Below, piece by piece: positions 1 through 48,633 of a DNA stretch of 64,000 bases; within the stretch, counting starts at the first letter, position 1, and every line of letters begins with the position of its first letter. Under the pieces are notes generated by a model. That model had not been told where the DNA came from, did no database searches, and saw only the letters and a program-made list of their open reading frames with translations. The DNA is from Plazaster borealis (taxonomy: Eukaryota > Echinodermata > Asteroidea > Forcipulatida > Labidiasteridae). Location of the stretch: positions 17,321,701 through 17,385,700 of the forward strand of contig CM037469.1 of the NCBI GenBank assembly GCA_021014325.1, written 5' to 3'. A program made the translations under genes and the position numbers.

Positions 1-2279
1 TAGATGCTGAGGAGTTTAGCTGCTGTTTGTATATTGCTGATAATCTCTCCTTCTTTTGAATTGATGGTTTTATTTTGTTTATTTTGTTTATTGTTTACTA
101 TTTGTTGTTATTTTGTTTAGTTTTTAAACTGTATTTAAGCGTATTCTTTATATTTACCGTTTGGTTTTTACCAACATTGTTCTTTTACTTAATTTGTATC
201 TCGTTGAAGGTGATGGGCTTTTGCGCAAGCCGCTGTAGTTTTTATCATATTATTTTTGATATCATTTCTTGCAAGAAGTGTCTCATCATCTCGTTTTTAT
301 CAAATGTGTGTAAGATAATTAATTATAAAGTCAATAATTCATTGACGTAATTTTTAGTAATTCGGTGAAAGTTTATACAAACATTACAGCCTTAAAATGT
401 TTTACTGTTTGACCATTCAACAGTGATGTTATGCTATTGTACTTTTACAGGGCTTGAATTTATTTTGTATTTTTTGTTTTGGGTGGGGGAATCTACAAGA
501 CCGCAGGGCTCGTAGCTAAAATTGTTTACTGGACCAGGATTCTTGTTACAAGACCAGAATCAAAATGAGAAAAGAACTTCCTGACTCAGTCTAACTTGTA
601 TTCAATCGTTTTTATTTGAACACGCACTAAGAAGTGTAAGAGAGGACTGATATCATTTGTTTTTAGGTATACTTCATTACTCAACAGACCTGAAAGTTAC
701 TAATCAAACTCAAAATAATACTAATATTTCAATAAGATGACAAAGCTAAGCAGTTTATAGCTAAATTTTGGTGTGTTATCTACTCAGTCGTGACAATGTT
801 AAACCTGATAAAATAAATGATATACCCAGATTTTACCTCGTAAACACTGTCCATGATCTCATGTTTGTGCACTGTTTTGGGGTACGGAGTCATAAGTATC
901 ACTGGGAGAAAGTACAGATTATACAGTGCTTTACACACATCGGTGTGTAACGGTAAAACCAAATAATTTGTGTTATCCCGATGCAAATTTAACATCTATT
1001 GAAAAGTCATAAGTATGTGTTGAATTTGTTAACACGGGACAACCAACTGTAGTCCAACTTTTAAGACGGCAATTACATGTATCAATATACTACTACGCTG
1101 ATACAACGCTACCGGTAACAAAAACTTCAACTTTACTCCCCTTTATTGGTAGTTTTCTTACATTCTCGTTCCGTAAGTTAACTAAAGTCATAGGCTATGA
1201 TTACAACCTCCACGTCATCATTATTTCAAATACTTCATTTTGTTTTATTTTGTCGCCCGTAGAGTTTTGAGGCTGTTTCATATACCTCCATAAAAAAGCT
1301 TCAATCGTTGCTGAAAGAAAAGAGGACTCACCATTACTTTGTACGTGCTGACTATGGCTGGTTGGCTTTCCAGATTTCACGCCCTCCATTTACGAATCTT
1401 TAGTGGCATGAATCCTCAATATTAACTGTCAATTCCAGTCGAACTTTAGGTTCTTATGACTCGATAATCCGTTCTTCTTTGTGCTCGACAAAGTCATACT
1501 TTGTTTGTTCAATCACAACTGTCTAACTCCATTAAATCGAGTACATTTCCGCATCTCTGTGCAACCCGCTGTCTCGCAATGTCCGCCATTTACAGAATGA
1601 CGTTCTGACGTCGTGTTGTTCGCAAATCCTATTGGCCAATTCTTCTTACCTCTTGTGCAACAGGTGTTTCTCGAAATCGTCTGCATTTTTGTTCCATTGT
1701 GCTCAAACACATTGCTCAGTAACAGTATGTTGTAGATGATTGCATGTTCAGACTATTCAAGGGATTCTATAAAAGGGTTCTATACATCACGAACTTACAC
1801 GTTTCAGGTTGTTTAATTCATATGACTAATTTGTCCCATCAGGCATTTTATATAAAAAACAAACTTTGTATCAAAGTTTTGCATGTTAGAGGGCCCACTT
1901 CAAGGATTGCGATATTCTGAACAAACAACAATTTTGTGGGGAAAAGAAATGTTTACTTGCTTAATTGGAATATGTTTTTAATTGAAGTTTACGATGATTC
2001 CTGAACCATTCTATACCCTCCGAGGTTGTCACCTCGGGAGTTGTAGTTATAACCATAGCAATCGTACTCCAAGGTTTTTCAAAGCCGGACGGCCACTTCA
2101 AGATGAGGGCTACACTTAACTGATTTTGGCTGTCGACCCAAATCAACTATCACCAGGGACACGTTGCCACCTACTGGGGCTGAAACAGGGTTACCTCCTT
2201 TACAGTCCGTATTAAAAGTATGTTCGTGAATGTGGAAATGGACGTCCAAAAAAGCGTATTTTAAGTATTAACTCAACTA
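1..2279. other. Left flank, no gene recognised
   Basis: AT-rich sequence with only short open frames that have no recognisable protein similarity, no codon pattern and no splice context. About 448-572 resembles, in reverse orientation, the mobile-element family seen at 23517-24278 and 51522-51873. A CCAAT-like stretch near 1630 sits in a slightly CpG-richer patch (about 1540-1690), but nothing downstream of it on either strand looks coding. The 3' part of an unseen upstream gene cannot be excluded. Confidence 0.5.
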
Positions 2280-2345
2280 AAATTCAATTCAATTCAATTC
2301 AATTCAATTCAAATTCAATTCAAAGAAACATTTATTTCCACATTA
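2280..2345 (-). repeat. AATTC pentanucleotide tract, tail of a retroposed element
   Basis: About eight copies of AATTC are followed by sequence complementary to a GTGGAAATAAATG motif. The same motif followed by TTGAA repeats occurs in the opposite orientation at 59198-59229. A shared 3' end with a pentamer tail is the usual look of a non-LTR retrotransposon end, so this is read as a minus-strand copy. How far the element body extends (perhaps to about 2640) is unclear. Confidence 0.5.
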
Positions 2346-2920
2346 ACATTAGTAATTAGATTCTAGAAGATACAATGACTTAGCAAATGCGGAGGCATGT
2401 TCTGATAAAGCAGGGCTTGTCAAGGAACAGCCTTAAAACAGAACAAAACAAGAACTAACAGTAAACAACAACTATAGACAAAGGTGACCAGACATAAGAG
2501 ACAGGAATACCGGGGCAAGCCCCTTCTCTGCCGCGGTGAGTTTTCTGTGAATTTTATGTTTTGGTAAAGTTTATTGCTTAATGAGGACACATGTGGCGCT
2601 ACTAAGGACCCGACCCTACACTAATAACTTGAGTCCTGTGTACTTAGACCGTTCGACCATGAAACAATTCTCTTATAAATAACAAAATTAGTTATCAACA
2701 CAAAAAAAGTGAACAACGTACCGTACCAAAAAAGGAGCATGGTAGCGAGAAAGAACACAACAAACAAAATGATTTAAAAAATCACAAAAAACAGCAAAAC
2801 AAAACAAGAAACTTTCTCTTTTTGAAAATAGATTACAACAGCGCCACAGTTTCACCGATAGGCCCTACTGGTGATTTCAAAATGCAGAATGTGCGCGCCT
2901 TCAAAACTTCGTAGCTTTTG

Positions 2921-3110
2921 TGACGTCATTGTTGTCAACACTGTGCAGCGCGTGTTATTTCACCCTTGAAATGTTTCGAAAACTGACGCTAAACCCTGAT
3001 ATCACTTCGAAGTTCTGTGACGTGACAGTGCTATTTCAATTTGCATATTTTGGAAGGAATGTTTTCTGTATAAAAGGTGGTTGTTACAAAACATTCTTTG
3101 TTAGTTGAGT
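2921..3110 (+). promoter_or_regulatory. Core promoter of the 3204-8934 gene
   Basis: A strong TATA box, TATAAAAG, lies at 3069-3076, placing transcription start near 3100 and leaving a 5' UTR of roughly 100 bases before the ATG at 3204. A perfect cAMP-response/ATF palindrome TGACGTCA is at 2921-2928, and a half-site-like TGACGTGAC occurs near 3018. The spacing and the well-formed ATG context (AAAATGG) support this as the real start. Use of the CRE is inferred only from the motif. Confidence 0.6.
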
Positions 3111-3203
3111 GAATGTGAGTTTCACAGCGATATCAAAGCGATTTGATCGAGAGCAATTTTCATTGAGAATTTTATTCAAACATCTATAAGCTTAGAGGAA
3201 AAA

Positions 3204-8934
<5,731 letters not shown>

Positions 8935-9141
8935 AGGGGAAAAAAGGAAGATGTGATTTCTTATAAGATCTAAACATTCCTATTTTATATTAAAATACTT
9001 GAGTTGAGACTGAAGGTCTAATTCTTTTTATGTAAAAAAGGAAACAAATGTAAGTTGAAGAAATTCATCTTTGTTGATTTACACATTCAGCTTATTTTCT
9101 CTCCATGTTTTGTCCTCCTGTTGCCACCATATTTATAATTA

Positions 9142-9160
9142 AATAAACAATTAAAATAAA
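9142..9160 (+). terminator. Candidate polyadenylation signals of the 3204-8934 gene
   Basis: AATAAA occurs at 9142-9147 and again at 9155-9160, about 210-225 bases after the stop codon. They lie just before a TTAA-flanked MITE that begins at 9168, so the cleavage site may fall in the transposon. Confidence 0.45.
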
Positions 9161-9167
9161 CTATTTG

Positions 9168-9543
9168 TTAAAGGCATCGTACACGTTTGGTAATTGTCAA
9201 AGACCAGTGTTCTCATTAATGTATCCCAACATATGCATAAAATAACAAGCCTGTGAAAATTTGGGCTCAATTGGTCATCGAAGTTGCAAGAAAATGATGA
9301 AAGAAAAAACACCCTTGTTGTACAATTTGTGTGCTTTCAGATATAGGAATAAAAACTTCTTGCAAGAAGATTTTATTATTTTAGTGAGAAATTACCTCTT
9401 TCTCAAAAACTACGTTACTTCAGAGGCAGTCGTTTCTCACAATTTTTTATACTATATCAACAGCTCTCTATTGCTTGTTACCAAGTAAGTTTGTATGCCA
9501 ATATTTGTTTTGAGTCATTACCAAACGTGTACGATGCCTTTAA
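9168..9543 (+). mobile_element. TTAA-flanked MITE (family A, full copy)
   Basis: TTAA at both ends (9168-9171, 9540-9543) encloses inverted repeats AAAGGCATCGTACACGTTTG and its complement. Total length is about 370 bp. TTAA target sites and lack of coding capacity suggest a piggyBac-like non-autonomous element. Close relatives lie at 9948-10312, 23671-24045, 48634-49327 and 57202-57522. Confidence 0.8.
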
Positions 9544-9947
9544 CTCATCAAACAGAAAAAACAAACATACAAACAAACAATCGTCCAAAGAACAGACCAC
9601 GGGTTCACAAACGACGATCAAACGAGCATAACGTACATAAAAATGAATAAGCAAACATCCCATCAGAAACTGAAACAAACAATAAAAAATAAACAAAACC
9701 TCAACAACAAACCAGCAGCTAAGCAAGTGCACGAATTGATAAACAAAAATCTGAAAAACAAACAACCAAGTCAAAAATATTGCACTTGCAAAAAAACAAA
9801 CACAACATGAAAAACACAATAATTACAAGTATGGTGGGAGTGAGCTGAGAGAATTACCGACAGGTCTGTTGAATGGAGGTTTTTGTTGAAACAATTGGTC
9901 ACGTGGTACTTCGTGAAGAGTTCTTTTAGCCCTAAAACAGCTTTTCA

Positions 9948-10312
9948 TTAAAGGTATCGTACACGTTTGGTAATGACTCAAATTAGCATAAGAACTTACT
10001 TGGTAACAAGCAACGGAGAGCTGTTGATAGTATAAAACATTGTAGGAAACGACTCCCTCTGAAGTAACGTAGTTTTTGAGAAAGAGATAATTTCTCACTA
10101 AAATAATAAAAACTTCTTGCAAGAAGTTTTTATTCCTTTTCTGAAAGCACACAAATGTGGACAACAAGGGTGTTTTTTCTTTCATAATTTTCTTGCAACT
10201 TCGATGACCAATTGAGCCCAAATTTTCACAGGCTTGTTATTTTATGCATATGGTGGGATACACCAAGTGAGAACACTGGTCTTTGACAATTACCAAACGT
10301 GTTCAGTGCAAA
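9948..10312 (-). mobile_element. TTAA-flanked MITE (family A, inverted copy)
   Basis: Reverse-orientation copy of the 9168-9543 element. The left end keeps TTAA and the GGTATCGTACACG terminus; the right end has decayed to GTTCAGTGCAAAGG. With its neighbour it forms a large inverted pair around about 400 bp of A-rich DNA (9544-9947) in which I see no gene. Confidence 0.75.
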
Positions 10313-10905
10313 GGCCACTCACACATGGCAAATTTTACTGGCAACCGGCAACAAACTGCACTGCATGCAAAAGCACTTCTTCGGCAGCACAATAGACATT
10401 CTTCTATAGCTTTAACTCACTATCCCCAAGAAAATGACGAGAAAACAGAAATGTGAATGAATGATCTTATTGGTGATTGTCTGAAACTGGTTGCCTGTAA
10501 ATTGCCTCATGTAACACAGCTTCAACAGTAGTGTAAATCTAATTTTAAAAAACATGGAGCAATGTCGTTTCATCTCTTCAGAAGGAATTAGGTGAAAGTA
10601 ACAAGTGAGTAGATTAGAATGACTATTCCGTTCCAACTTTAGAAACGTCTCAAATAGTTGGAACCAGTCCCAACTTGAGTCGTAAGGCCATGTCACACAG
10701 GGCAATTTTTGTCAGGCAACTTGGAGGCAACCAACTGCACTGCATATACACAAGGAATACTTCAGCAGCACAAAATACATTCTTTTAACTGTAACTCACT
10801 ATCCGAAAGAAAATAATGAGAAAACTGAGATGTGAATGAATTTTCTTATTGGAGATTGCCTGGAACTGGGGTTGCCTGTAAATTTCCTCGTGTGACTTGG
10901 CCCTG
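10312..10905. mobile_element. Two copies of a second MITE family
   Basis: Similar units at about 10312-10540 and 10684-10905 share blocks such as GCACTGCAT, TAACTCACTATCC and GATGTGAATGAAT. The second has inverted ends GGCCATGTCACACAGG / CGTGTGACTTGGCC. The two are diverged direct repeats separated by about 140 bp. A short relative is visible near 61168. Confidence 0.6.
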
Positions 10906-11032
10906 TCACGGCTAGTGAACAAAGTTGTAGTAAAATAATCTATCTTCATGTGGTTGCAGTATATAATGTTTACAAGTTTATTAATCAAGGTAGTTTTATG
11001 GCGGCGAACATTAACATCGTTCAATGGCTTTA

Positions 11033-11183
11033 TTAAGGCCGTATACGAATTGGTGGCCACAGATACGGCTAGGACTGTTGCTAAGGGTGTTTCTAAGGGT
11101 ATTCTGCTGACGTACTTCAACGCATGACGACGCGGAAATCTAGCCGTAGCCGTAGTAGCCGCCATTTTGGATACGGCCTAATT
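11033..11183. mobile_element. MITE with AGGCCGTAT inverted ends
   Basis: Imperfect inverted repeats of about 40 bp begin AGGCCGTAT and continue through a GG-GGC block to ACGGCTAG on both sides. The right arm contains GCCGCCATTTTGG, which matches a YY1 site, but the arm structure explains it as part of the transposon. The minus-strand reading frame starting here is a by-product. Confidence 0.5.
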
Positions 11184-12218
11184 CAAAATTCGTATTCCTA
11201 AAAATTAAACGAATGCTGATAGTTGGGTCCCGTGTGCTTCTGTGACGTGTGAGTGTTCATTGGTTATCACGCCACACACAGCGCCCTCTTGTAACTTGTA
11301 AAACTTTATTGAAGATGAAGAAGTTTGGTGGGCGACAGAAAGACAATTAAATTGTAGTAACTAATTAAATTTTTGTACTGGAATTATATTTTAATAACTG
11401 CTATCTCAGCTTGGAATTCAAAAAGTTCACTACCAAATAAGCTCACAGCTTTACAACACTTTTTCTTGACATCAAATAGAGTATTAATATCAATGGTGTA
11501 AAATAGTTATTTAGAAAAGTTTTGAGAGTTATCCAGCAACTTTGACCAAAAAAATGAACAGCATTAAATAATAATTCAGACTTAAATACTGCAAGGAGGG
11601 AGTCAAATGTGTCTATCCATAAATTATAGGCCCTAATCTTAATTATGTTAGAGCATTTTAGAGTATTTTAACGTTATCAATATCAATGATGTAAAATAGA
11701 TATTTAGAATAATTTTAGATTTATAAACTAGCAACGTTGACCCAAACAAATCAACAGCAATAATTCCGATGTTTTAGCCTTCAATAAAAAAAAAAATATT
11801 ATTCAAAAAGTTGATGTTGTGCTAGCGCCCTCTTCTGTTCTCGGTCGTCTGTTGTATATTAGACTCGCCACCTAGCCACCGGCCAGTAGTGTCATACTGC
11901 ATTGTGTAACGAGTATTGTTTGTACATGATGTAACGAGTGTAAAGAGTGTCGAAAGATTCACACAAACTGACAAAGGGACACGTGTGGTCTCTAAACCAA
12001 TCAGTATTATTATAATGAAACATTTGTCGACAGCTGATTCTCCTACTGATACTGTGATACCGTGATAGATAGTGAGTGTGATGAAATGAACTACGGCTGC
12101 TCTACACAACAAAGCGATATGATAACAACATATTTACTCTAGCTAGACCGATCCTGATAACAGAGTAAGATTACCTCATCATCAGTGATTAGAAATAGAC
12201 GATTAACTGCAGGTTTTT
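11184..12218. other. Intergenic stretch, nothing recognised
   Basis: AT-rich DNA. Two diverged direct-repeat blocks around 11470-11580 and 11690-11770 share ATATCAATG..GTAAAATAG..TATTTAGAA and indicate an old duplication. The non-coding first exon and promoter of the downstream transporter gene are probably between here and 14.1 kb, but no convincing donor or core promoter was found. Confidence 0.4.
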
Positions 12219-12636
12219 ATAGGAACGTTACAGAACTGGTAATTAAAATTTTCTTTTAAGATCACAGATTTACATAAAACTTACACGGTCTAATCTAATG
12301 TCAATGATGATGATCATAGTAGAAAACATCCCTAGAAATATTTCTGTCTGAATTGCCATATTTGATGAGAAATAAATAAAACTAATTTCCGATTGGAGTT
12401 TATCGCTCATGAGCGTTTTATTCATGCATTGTATAACACATGCAAATGTGTAATCGGTTTTTCACTATTTTCTCGTGACCCAGATATATGGGCAACCCCA
12501 GATATGGCCGATCGATCTCAAACTTCTACAGGTTTGTCAGTTTATGCATGGAGGTGGGAATAGATGTATATGGTGGATTATATAAAGTGCTGAACTGTTT
12601 TGTTAGCAAAAACCAATGCTGTAATGTTCCTTTAAA
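12219..12636. mobile_element. TTAA-type MITE (diverged copy)
   Basis: Ends AGGAACGTTACAG and its complement (CTGTAATGTTCCTTTAAA) enclose the conserved internal blocks of this superfamily: the ACAGATTTACA / ACTTACA stretch near the left and the region resembling GTGACC..GATCTCAAAC near the right. It is larger than other copies, so probably holds a small insertion. Confidence 0.6.
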
Positions 12637-13314
12637 AGTTACTTCATTCAGTTAGTTTCACCCTTCCTCCATGAATAGATAGGCCTAAAGCTAATGAACA
12701 TGCATGGACATCAAACAGCACATGGATATTCTGTAAAATAAATGTATATCCGTCTTGGCATGGAGGAAGGATTTCCTTCCTCCATGGTCTTGGCTACGCC
12801 ACGTTCCAAGATTGTGCAATGATTGATCAGCAGATCATCATCATTATCATCTGACTCATATGCACTAGCCCCATAGGGCCAATCCACTTTATCATGTTTA
12901 TGGAGCTAACTCATCATAGATCAACCAATTGTTGACTTTATGGTAGCTTGACCAGGTGAGTTCACGTTCAAGGTTGTTGTTAAGTAGGTTACTAAATAAT
13001 AGTAGGTAGAACTTGTGCATTATGTGAGTGTTTTCTTTGTTAAACGATGGGTAGCGCCAAGAAGGTGCCGAATGGGGTAAAATTGTTGCCACTTTTTCAT
13101 TCATTATGAAACAAAATAGTATCTTATTTACTCAATGAGACCATGAGACATTGCTTTTTTGGTAACAATATGAGTGGAACAAGTGGCAGTCGGAATCAGA
13201 AATTTTTCCCCTAATGGATTTGGAAGTATTGTTGCAAATACCAGGCTTTTTTTTTTACAACTACAACAAGCTGCAGCTATAGTCAGTATTATTTTGGCAG
13301 TGTATTGCTGGCGC

Positions 13315-13475
13315 TGGCGTAATGTCCCATCTGAAGGACAAAGCAATATGGTAAAGTATCTTGCTCTTAAAAGACACAAGTGCCACGACCGGGACTCGAA
13401 CCCACACTCTGCTGATAAGGAACACCAAAGCTTGAGTCTGGTGCTCTTAACCGCTCAGCCACGATACGCTACTTT
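13315..13475 (-). repeat. SINE fragment, Ser/Leu-tRNA-like head
   Basis: Reverse copy showing the head of the SINE: B-box-like GGGTTCGAGTCCCGG (as complement), the TTAAGAGCACC block and the CCATCTGAAGGACAAAGCA block. It is truncated relative to 33283-33640. Only unassigned sequence lies from 12637 to here. Confidence 0.7.
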
Positions 13476-13614
13476 TATTCGAAAATGGGCCTACTTATAG
13501 GCCTACAAAGTAAAAGGGAATAAATGGGGGGTTTTCTGGTGAGTTTGTAGTTTCGATAATCGGAGGGTTACGATTATCGCAACTAGTGAGTTTGAAGTTT
13601 TTTATCAAATCAGT

Positions 13615-13925
13615 TTTCTACCTGTTGAGATGTCTTTCAAGTCACATTTTCAGGTTAAAAAAAGACAAAACAGACTAATCTTGTTCAGCATCGCGCTGTT
13701 CAAGTCTTGACTGAAGACTCGTCTTTTAAAACAGTAGGCCTATTTCTTAAAATTGTAATTTATTTAAGAGTTTTTCTATGTTATCAAAATTGTTCAACTA
13801 TTTTTAACTCGTTCACCTTTTAGCTAACTAATTGTAACTTTCTTTGTTTGTAATTTATTTTGTTTAATCCATTTTGTTTATACCCAGCGCCTTGAGGCGG
13901 CTGATCTGCAACTGTTTTATAAGTT
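13615..13925 (+). mobile_element. Non-LTR retrotransposon 3' end, decayed
   Basis: A stretch reading like the C-terminal end of retrotransposon ORF2 (a SFKS/KT-type motif around 13705-13735) is followed by an AT-rich 3' tail ending in a CAGCGCCTTGAGG block. It is highly degraded. The (ATT)n tract immediately downstream may be its expanded tail. Confidence 0.4.
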
Positions 13926-13929
13926 TCTC

Positions 13930-14106
<177 letters not shown>

Positions 14107-14164
14107 AATACTCTGTTTTTACTTGTATTTGTCAGTTAAAGTATCCTTTGCCAGATCATCAAGC

Positions 14165-44647
<30,483 letters not shown>

Positions 44648-46072
44648 CCAAGAAGAGCCATTCTTCTTAGAGCAGGGTCTCTGGAGATCCTTAAAAAGTA
44701 TTAAAAGGTCTTAAATTGAACTATCCAACCTTAAGGCCTTAAGAAGCATTCCAAAGTATTAAATTCAGTTATTTGAGGTCGCAACAAATTGATGAAGTGT
44801 GGGATGAATTTTCCTATCAGCTGGTAAAGAACCGAATTACGCTGAATGTAAAAAAGTAACATAAAGTGTGCGAGGGTATAACTGTTTCTCCCCTGCTTTA
44901 TTCAATTGTTTTTGGTCTTAAATTTTGTTAGGGTAGCATTAAACGGGTCTTAGATTTGACTTTTTAAAGTGTGCAGGTACCCTGTAAAGAGGGGCACCAA
45001 GGGCAAAGTCGTTGTTGTGATGCACTCATTTTCCAAAAGGTAGAGTCCTCATGAAATTGGGGGGAAAATTACAAGGCTCTAATTTCATGTTAAAATTGTG
45101 TTTGAAAAGAGCACAATTTGAAACATAGCGTCATCGGATGTAAAAAATAAATGGGTCTGTACATTCCAAAAAGGAATTTTTGCATCAGTCAATTTCAATG
45201 CCGTTTTAATTCACTGTATTTTTGACCGCGTTAGGGCATATGTGGACCAATTTCACGTGATAAAAAACAAGTATACAAACGGGGTTTTTTCATTGTTGTT
45301 ACTATTATGTTTATGTTTTTCGTCATTGATGCAAGAAAACTACATACAGGCAATTAAAATAAGATGAAACTGTAATTGTGATGCAAGCTCCTCAGGCATT
45401 TTAAAATATGGTCAATTGAATATAATCAAAATTTAGAAATGAACTGAAAATTCTCTGACAAACAATGTGCTGCCCATATATTTGAAATGTGACGTCATTG
45501 AACATTTTTTTATTTTGACAAAAAGTGCACTTGAAGGGTGGGTGGCATTGGCATTTTACGGACTCTATCTATTGGAAAATGAGTGCTTTTCAAAACTGAA
45601 TTTGACCTCGTAGCCCCTCTTTCAAATGGTATCTTATTTACATTGTCTTTTCGATTGGTTGATAGCCTGTCACATGATATGACATATCATCAACCTCGTT
45701 CAAGTTGACAATAGACTGTGCAAGTCTAGTCATTTTCAAACTTTTGGGACCCAGTTGGTCCCAACCTAATTGAGATTTACAAGTGCGAATTCTGTTTCAT
45801 CAAATACTTTAGTTTAACTTAGTTTATGGCTATACAAATTATATTATATTGTGGGAAAGTAAAATTTAGCCATGAAATATATGAAAGTAAAATATATTAA
45901 ACAAATCGAAGAAGAAAACCCCAGAATAAGACTTGACCTCAGTTTCCCGTTTCTGGTAAACAATTTAAGACTGATGTTCATGTTAACATTAAACATCCTG
46001 ACAACTCATGTTTTATAGCTTTAGTTTTTCTTGCAACAAGTGTGCTCGTTCCAAGTGTGCTCGTTCCAAGTT
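44648..46072 (+). other. 3' UTR and 3' flank of the transporter gene
   Basis: No gene recognised. AATAAA at 45146-45151, about 500 bases after the stop, is the first plausible polyadenylation signal; the true 3' end is unknown. Two short repeats of AAGTGTGCTCGTTCC occur at 46038-46067, just before the next MITE. Confidence 0.4.
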
Positions 46073-46454
46073 TTAAAGGGTCTGTATATGTTTGGTAATG
46101 ACTCTGAAACTGAATGGCAATAAAAACTTACTTGGTAAGAAGTACAGCAGCTTTGGATAGTATAATGCATTTTGAGAAACTTTTTACTTTGAAGTACTGC
46201 GGTTATGGAAAAATATATCACTTTTTATCCCCCCAAATTTGAATATGAGCAGATTGTGTATTCCAATTGCAGATTATTTTTCCTGTACAAAAAAAACGCT
46301 CCAGATTTTCGGAAATCTTTTGGAAATATCTCAAAAACGCTTCCACCTTTTGAAATGAAATTTTCACAGGTTAGTTTTATGGTATATATCTACAACTATA
46401 CAGGATTGAATCAAACAGTAGGCTCCAATTACCAAACGTTTACAATCCCTTTAA
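46073..46454 (+). mobile_element. TTAA-type MITE (family D, intact TTAA ends)
   Basis: TTAA at 46073-46076 and 46451-46454; ends GGGTCTGTATATGTTTGGTA and CCAAACGTTTACAATCCCTT. About 380 bp, non-coding. Confidence 0.8.
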
Positions 46455-46870
46455 TTTTGTTTCAATGTTACCTTAATTTTAACATCATTTGTATTTTATT
46501 AAAAACGATCAATTGTATTTGAAAAAAATTGCTCTGAGTATTTTAACTTTTAAGTAATTTGTATCTACATAATTTTAAAAGATTTGATTTCATAAAAAAA
46601 ATATAGTTGTTGGATTTGTTTTTTCTGATTTTCGATTCATGTGAGACTTGTACAGTCCTAAAGTGCACCCCTATAGTGTCCACCATATCTCAAAAAGGCT
46701 AACTTTTGCACAGCGATACCTAGCCAATGCAAACACATTAATTCATGAAGCTACACACACAATATATGTTGTTACAGACACTACATTATAAAGTTTATGG
46801 AAGTATTTTCAGGTTGAGTTTTGAATTACTTTATTTTTCCTTTCTGCCTAAAAGTGCATCCCTCCAGTCC

Positions 46871-47306
46871 TACTTAAAGGGACACGTTGCCTTGGATCGG
46901 GCGAGTTGGTCTCAAAAAAGCGTTTGTAACTGTTTGTTATAAAATGCATATGGTTAGGAAGGTGTTATAAAAGTAGAATACAATGATCCACACAAAAATG
47001 CCTCGAAACTGCGTGGTTTTCCTTTTACTTTGCAAACTAACATGGTCGGCCATTTTGTGGAGTCAAAAGAAGGTGAGCAGAGTATACTGTTCGAAATGTC
47101 TAGACCACAACAGCTCTCTTCAGAACCAACACTGCTCCCCCACAACAAAATAAAAATAAAAATGTATAGACCCCTTGCACAACGCGGAACGCACCTCTAA
47201 AAAATGCGCGTCATTTCCGCCTTTTTGGGGGAATTCCTTTGTGCACATTTTGACTCCCAAAATGGCGGACAGGATGGGCGCGTTGTGCAAGGGGTCTATA
47301 CATGGT
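46871..47306. mobile_element. Two unrelated short mobile-element relics
   Basis: First, about 46871-47115: an AAAGGGACACGTTGCCTTGG terminus preceded by TTAA, with only one end clear. Second, 47160-47306: a compact inverted-repeat element with ends TATAGACCCCTTGCACAACG and CGTTGTGCAAGGGGTCTATA, 140 bp long, containing CCAAAATGGCGGAC. A 5' fragment of the second family is at about 21131-21155. Confidence 0.65.
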
Positions 47307-48633
47307 TGTTCCAGCAAGTTTACTAGTTATAGTTACTTCCTTTTATCCACGTCATAGTTACATGTTATTAGTCCGCGCGTAAGCTCGGCGCCAACAGGCG
47401 TATGGTTATGAACACCAAACGCGCTTTAGCCAAACGGTCTCAAACAGCCCCAGCTATGTCTTTATCAGCCATTTGATACTTTATTGTTGCAGTAAATTAT
47501 AAATTGTTCAAAACTTTATATTATTTTTTGTTGACATAAATTATGAATTATAAGAAAAACTTCAAACGACAAGTATCAAATGATATCAAATGACAAGGAC
47601 TGTTCCATTTCACTCGGCTTCGCTTCATGAAATGGAACAGTCCAGATTTTACCTCGTGAATATACCGTGCTATATTGTACTCCTATAATATGCGTCCTAT
47701 ATTTGTACTATAGTGCAATGTTTATATTTTTCTGCATACAGTATTATTTTAAGAACATGTGTCACGAAAAGAGAATCATATGTAAATTATTATATTTTAC
47801 ATAGGTTAAATACAATAGCCTACTTATAACTCTCTTGTTCCTTGCCAATTTCAACAAAAACTCATTCAATTTAACACCCGGCTCATTTAATTTCGTTTGG
47901 AAATGAATTCTCCGTTACGTCAGCTTTCAACAGTCAAAAGGAGTAGTTCAATTTGAATAGTTTAGTTGGTCAAAGATCATTCAAATTCATTCTATTGCAA
48001 AGATCATTCAGTTTCGTAAAAGCCAGCAGCAAGAGGCTGGTCAACCATTCAATTTCATCAATTGTAATTAGGAATTAGAAATCCAACTGAAGAATGGTGA
48101 AAATGTAGTCGTGAGTGTCTTTTTGTTTTTAAACACTTAGCGAAAAGAACAAAATCATATCTACACGAAAACAAAATTTCATGCAATAGTTGCTAAAAAG
48201 AAACCATATTTTAATAAAATAAGGAAAACATGTGTGAATTTAATGCATTTTAATGAAACCTAATTATTTTTTTTGCTGAAATTGACCAGGAACACCTAAA
48301 TGTAAATACTAGACCAAATACCCATTTCAATAAATAAGACTTTTTAGTCAGATTCTGCAAATGTTAGTGTATTTATTTCTGTGAGTTTCTGTGACGCTTT
48401 TTTGAATTGTTTTGGGGTTGTTGGGGGTGTTTGTTTGTCTATTTTGTTTGTCTCAATCGGATATTGTAATTGTCAAACAGTTTAATTTTGCAATCTAACT
48501 CATAATCATGTCCTTGCTCTACCACTTCACAATGAATCATTTTGCATATTTTTGCAAGTACAATTATTTATTTATTTATTTATTTATTTTCCTGCCAGTG
48601 GTTTTAGGCAGCCTGGATGCCTCCAACCAACGT
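47307..48633. other. Intergenic stretch, no gene recognised
   Basis: AT-rich. An inverted repeat at 47600-47643 (GGACTGTTCCATTT..AAATGGAACAGTCC) forms a clean hairpin. A TTTA run at about 48567-48590 precedes the next MITE. No coding or promoter signal is convincing. Confidence 0.4.

Noticed and set aside
10785..11165. Minus-strand frame starting MAATTATARFPRR with a YY1-like GCCGCCATTTTGG at its start.
   Set aside because: The start lies in the inverted arm of a MITE (11033-11183) and the rest spans other repeats, so it is not a gene and the motif is transposon sequence.
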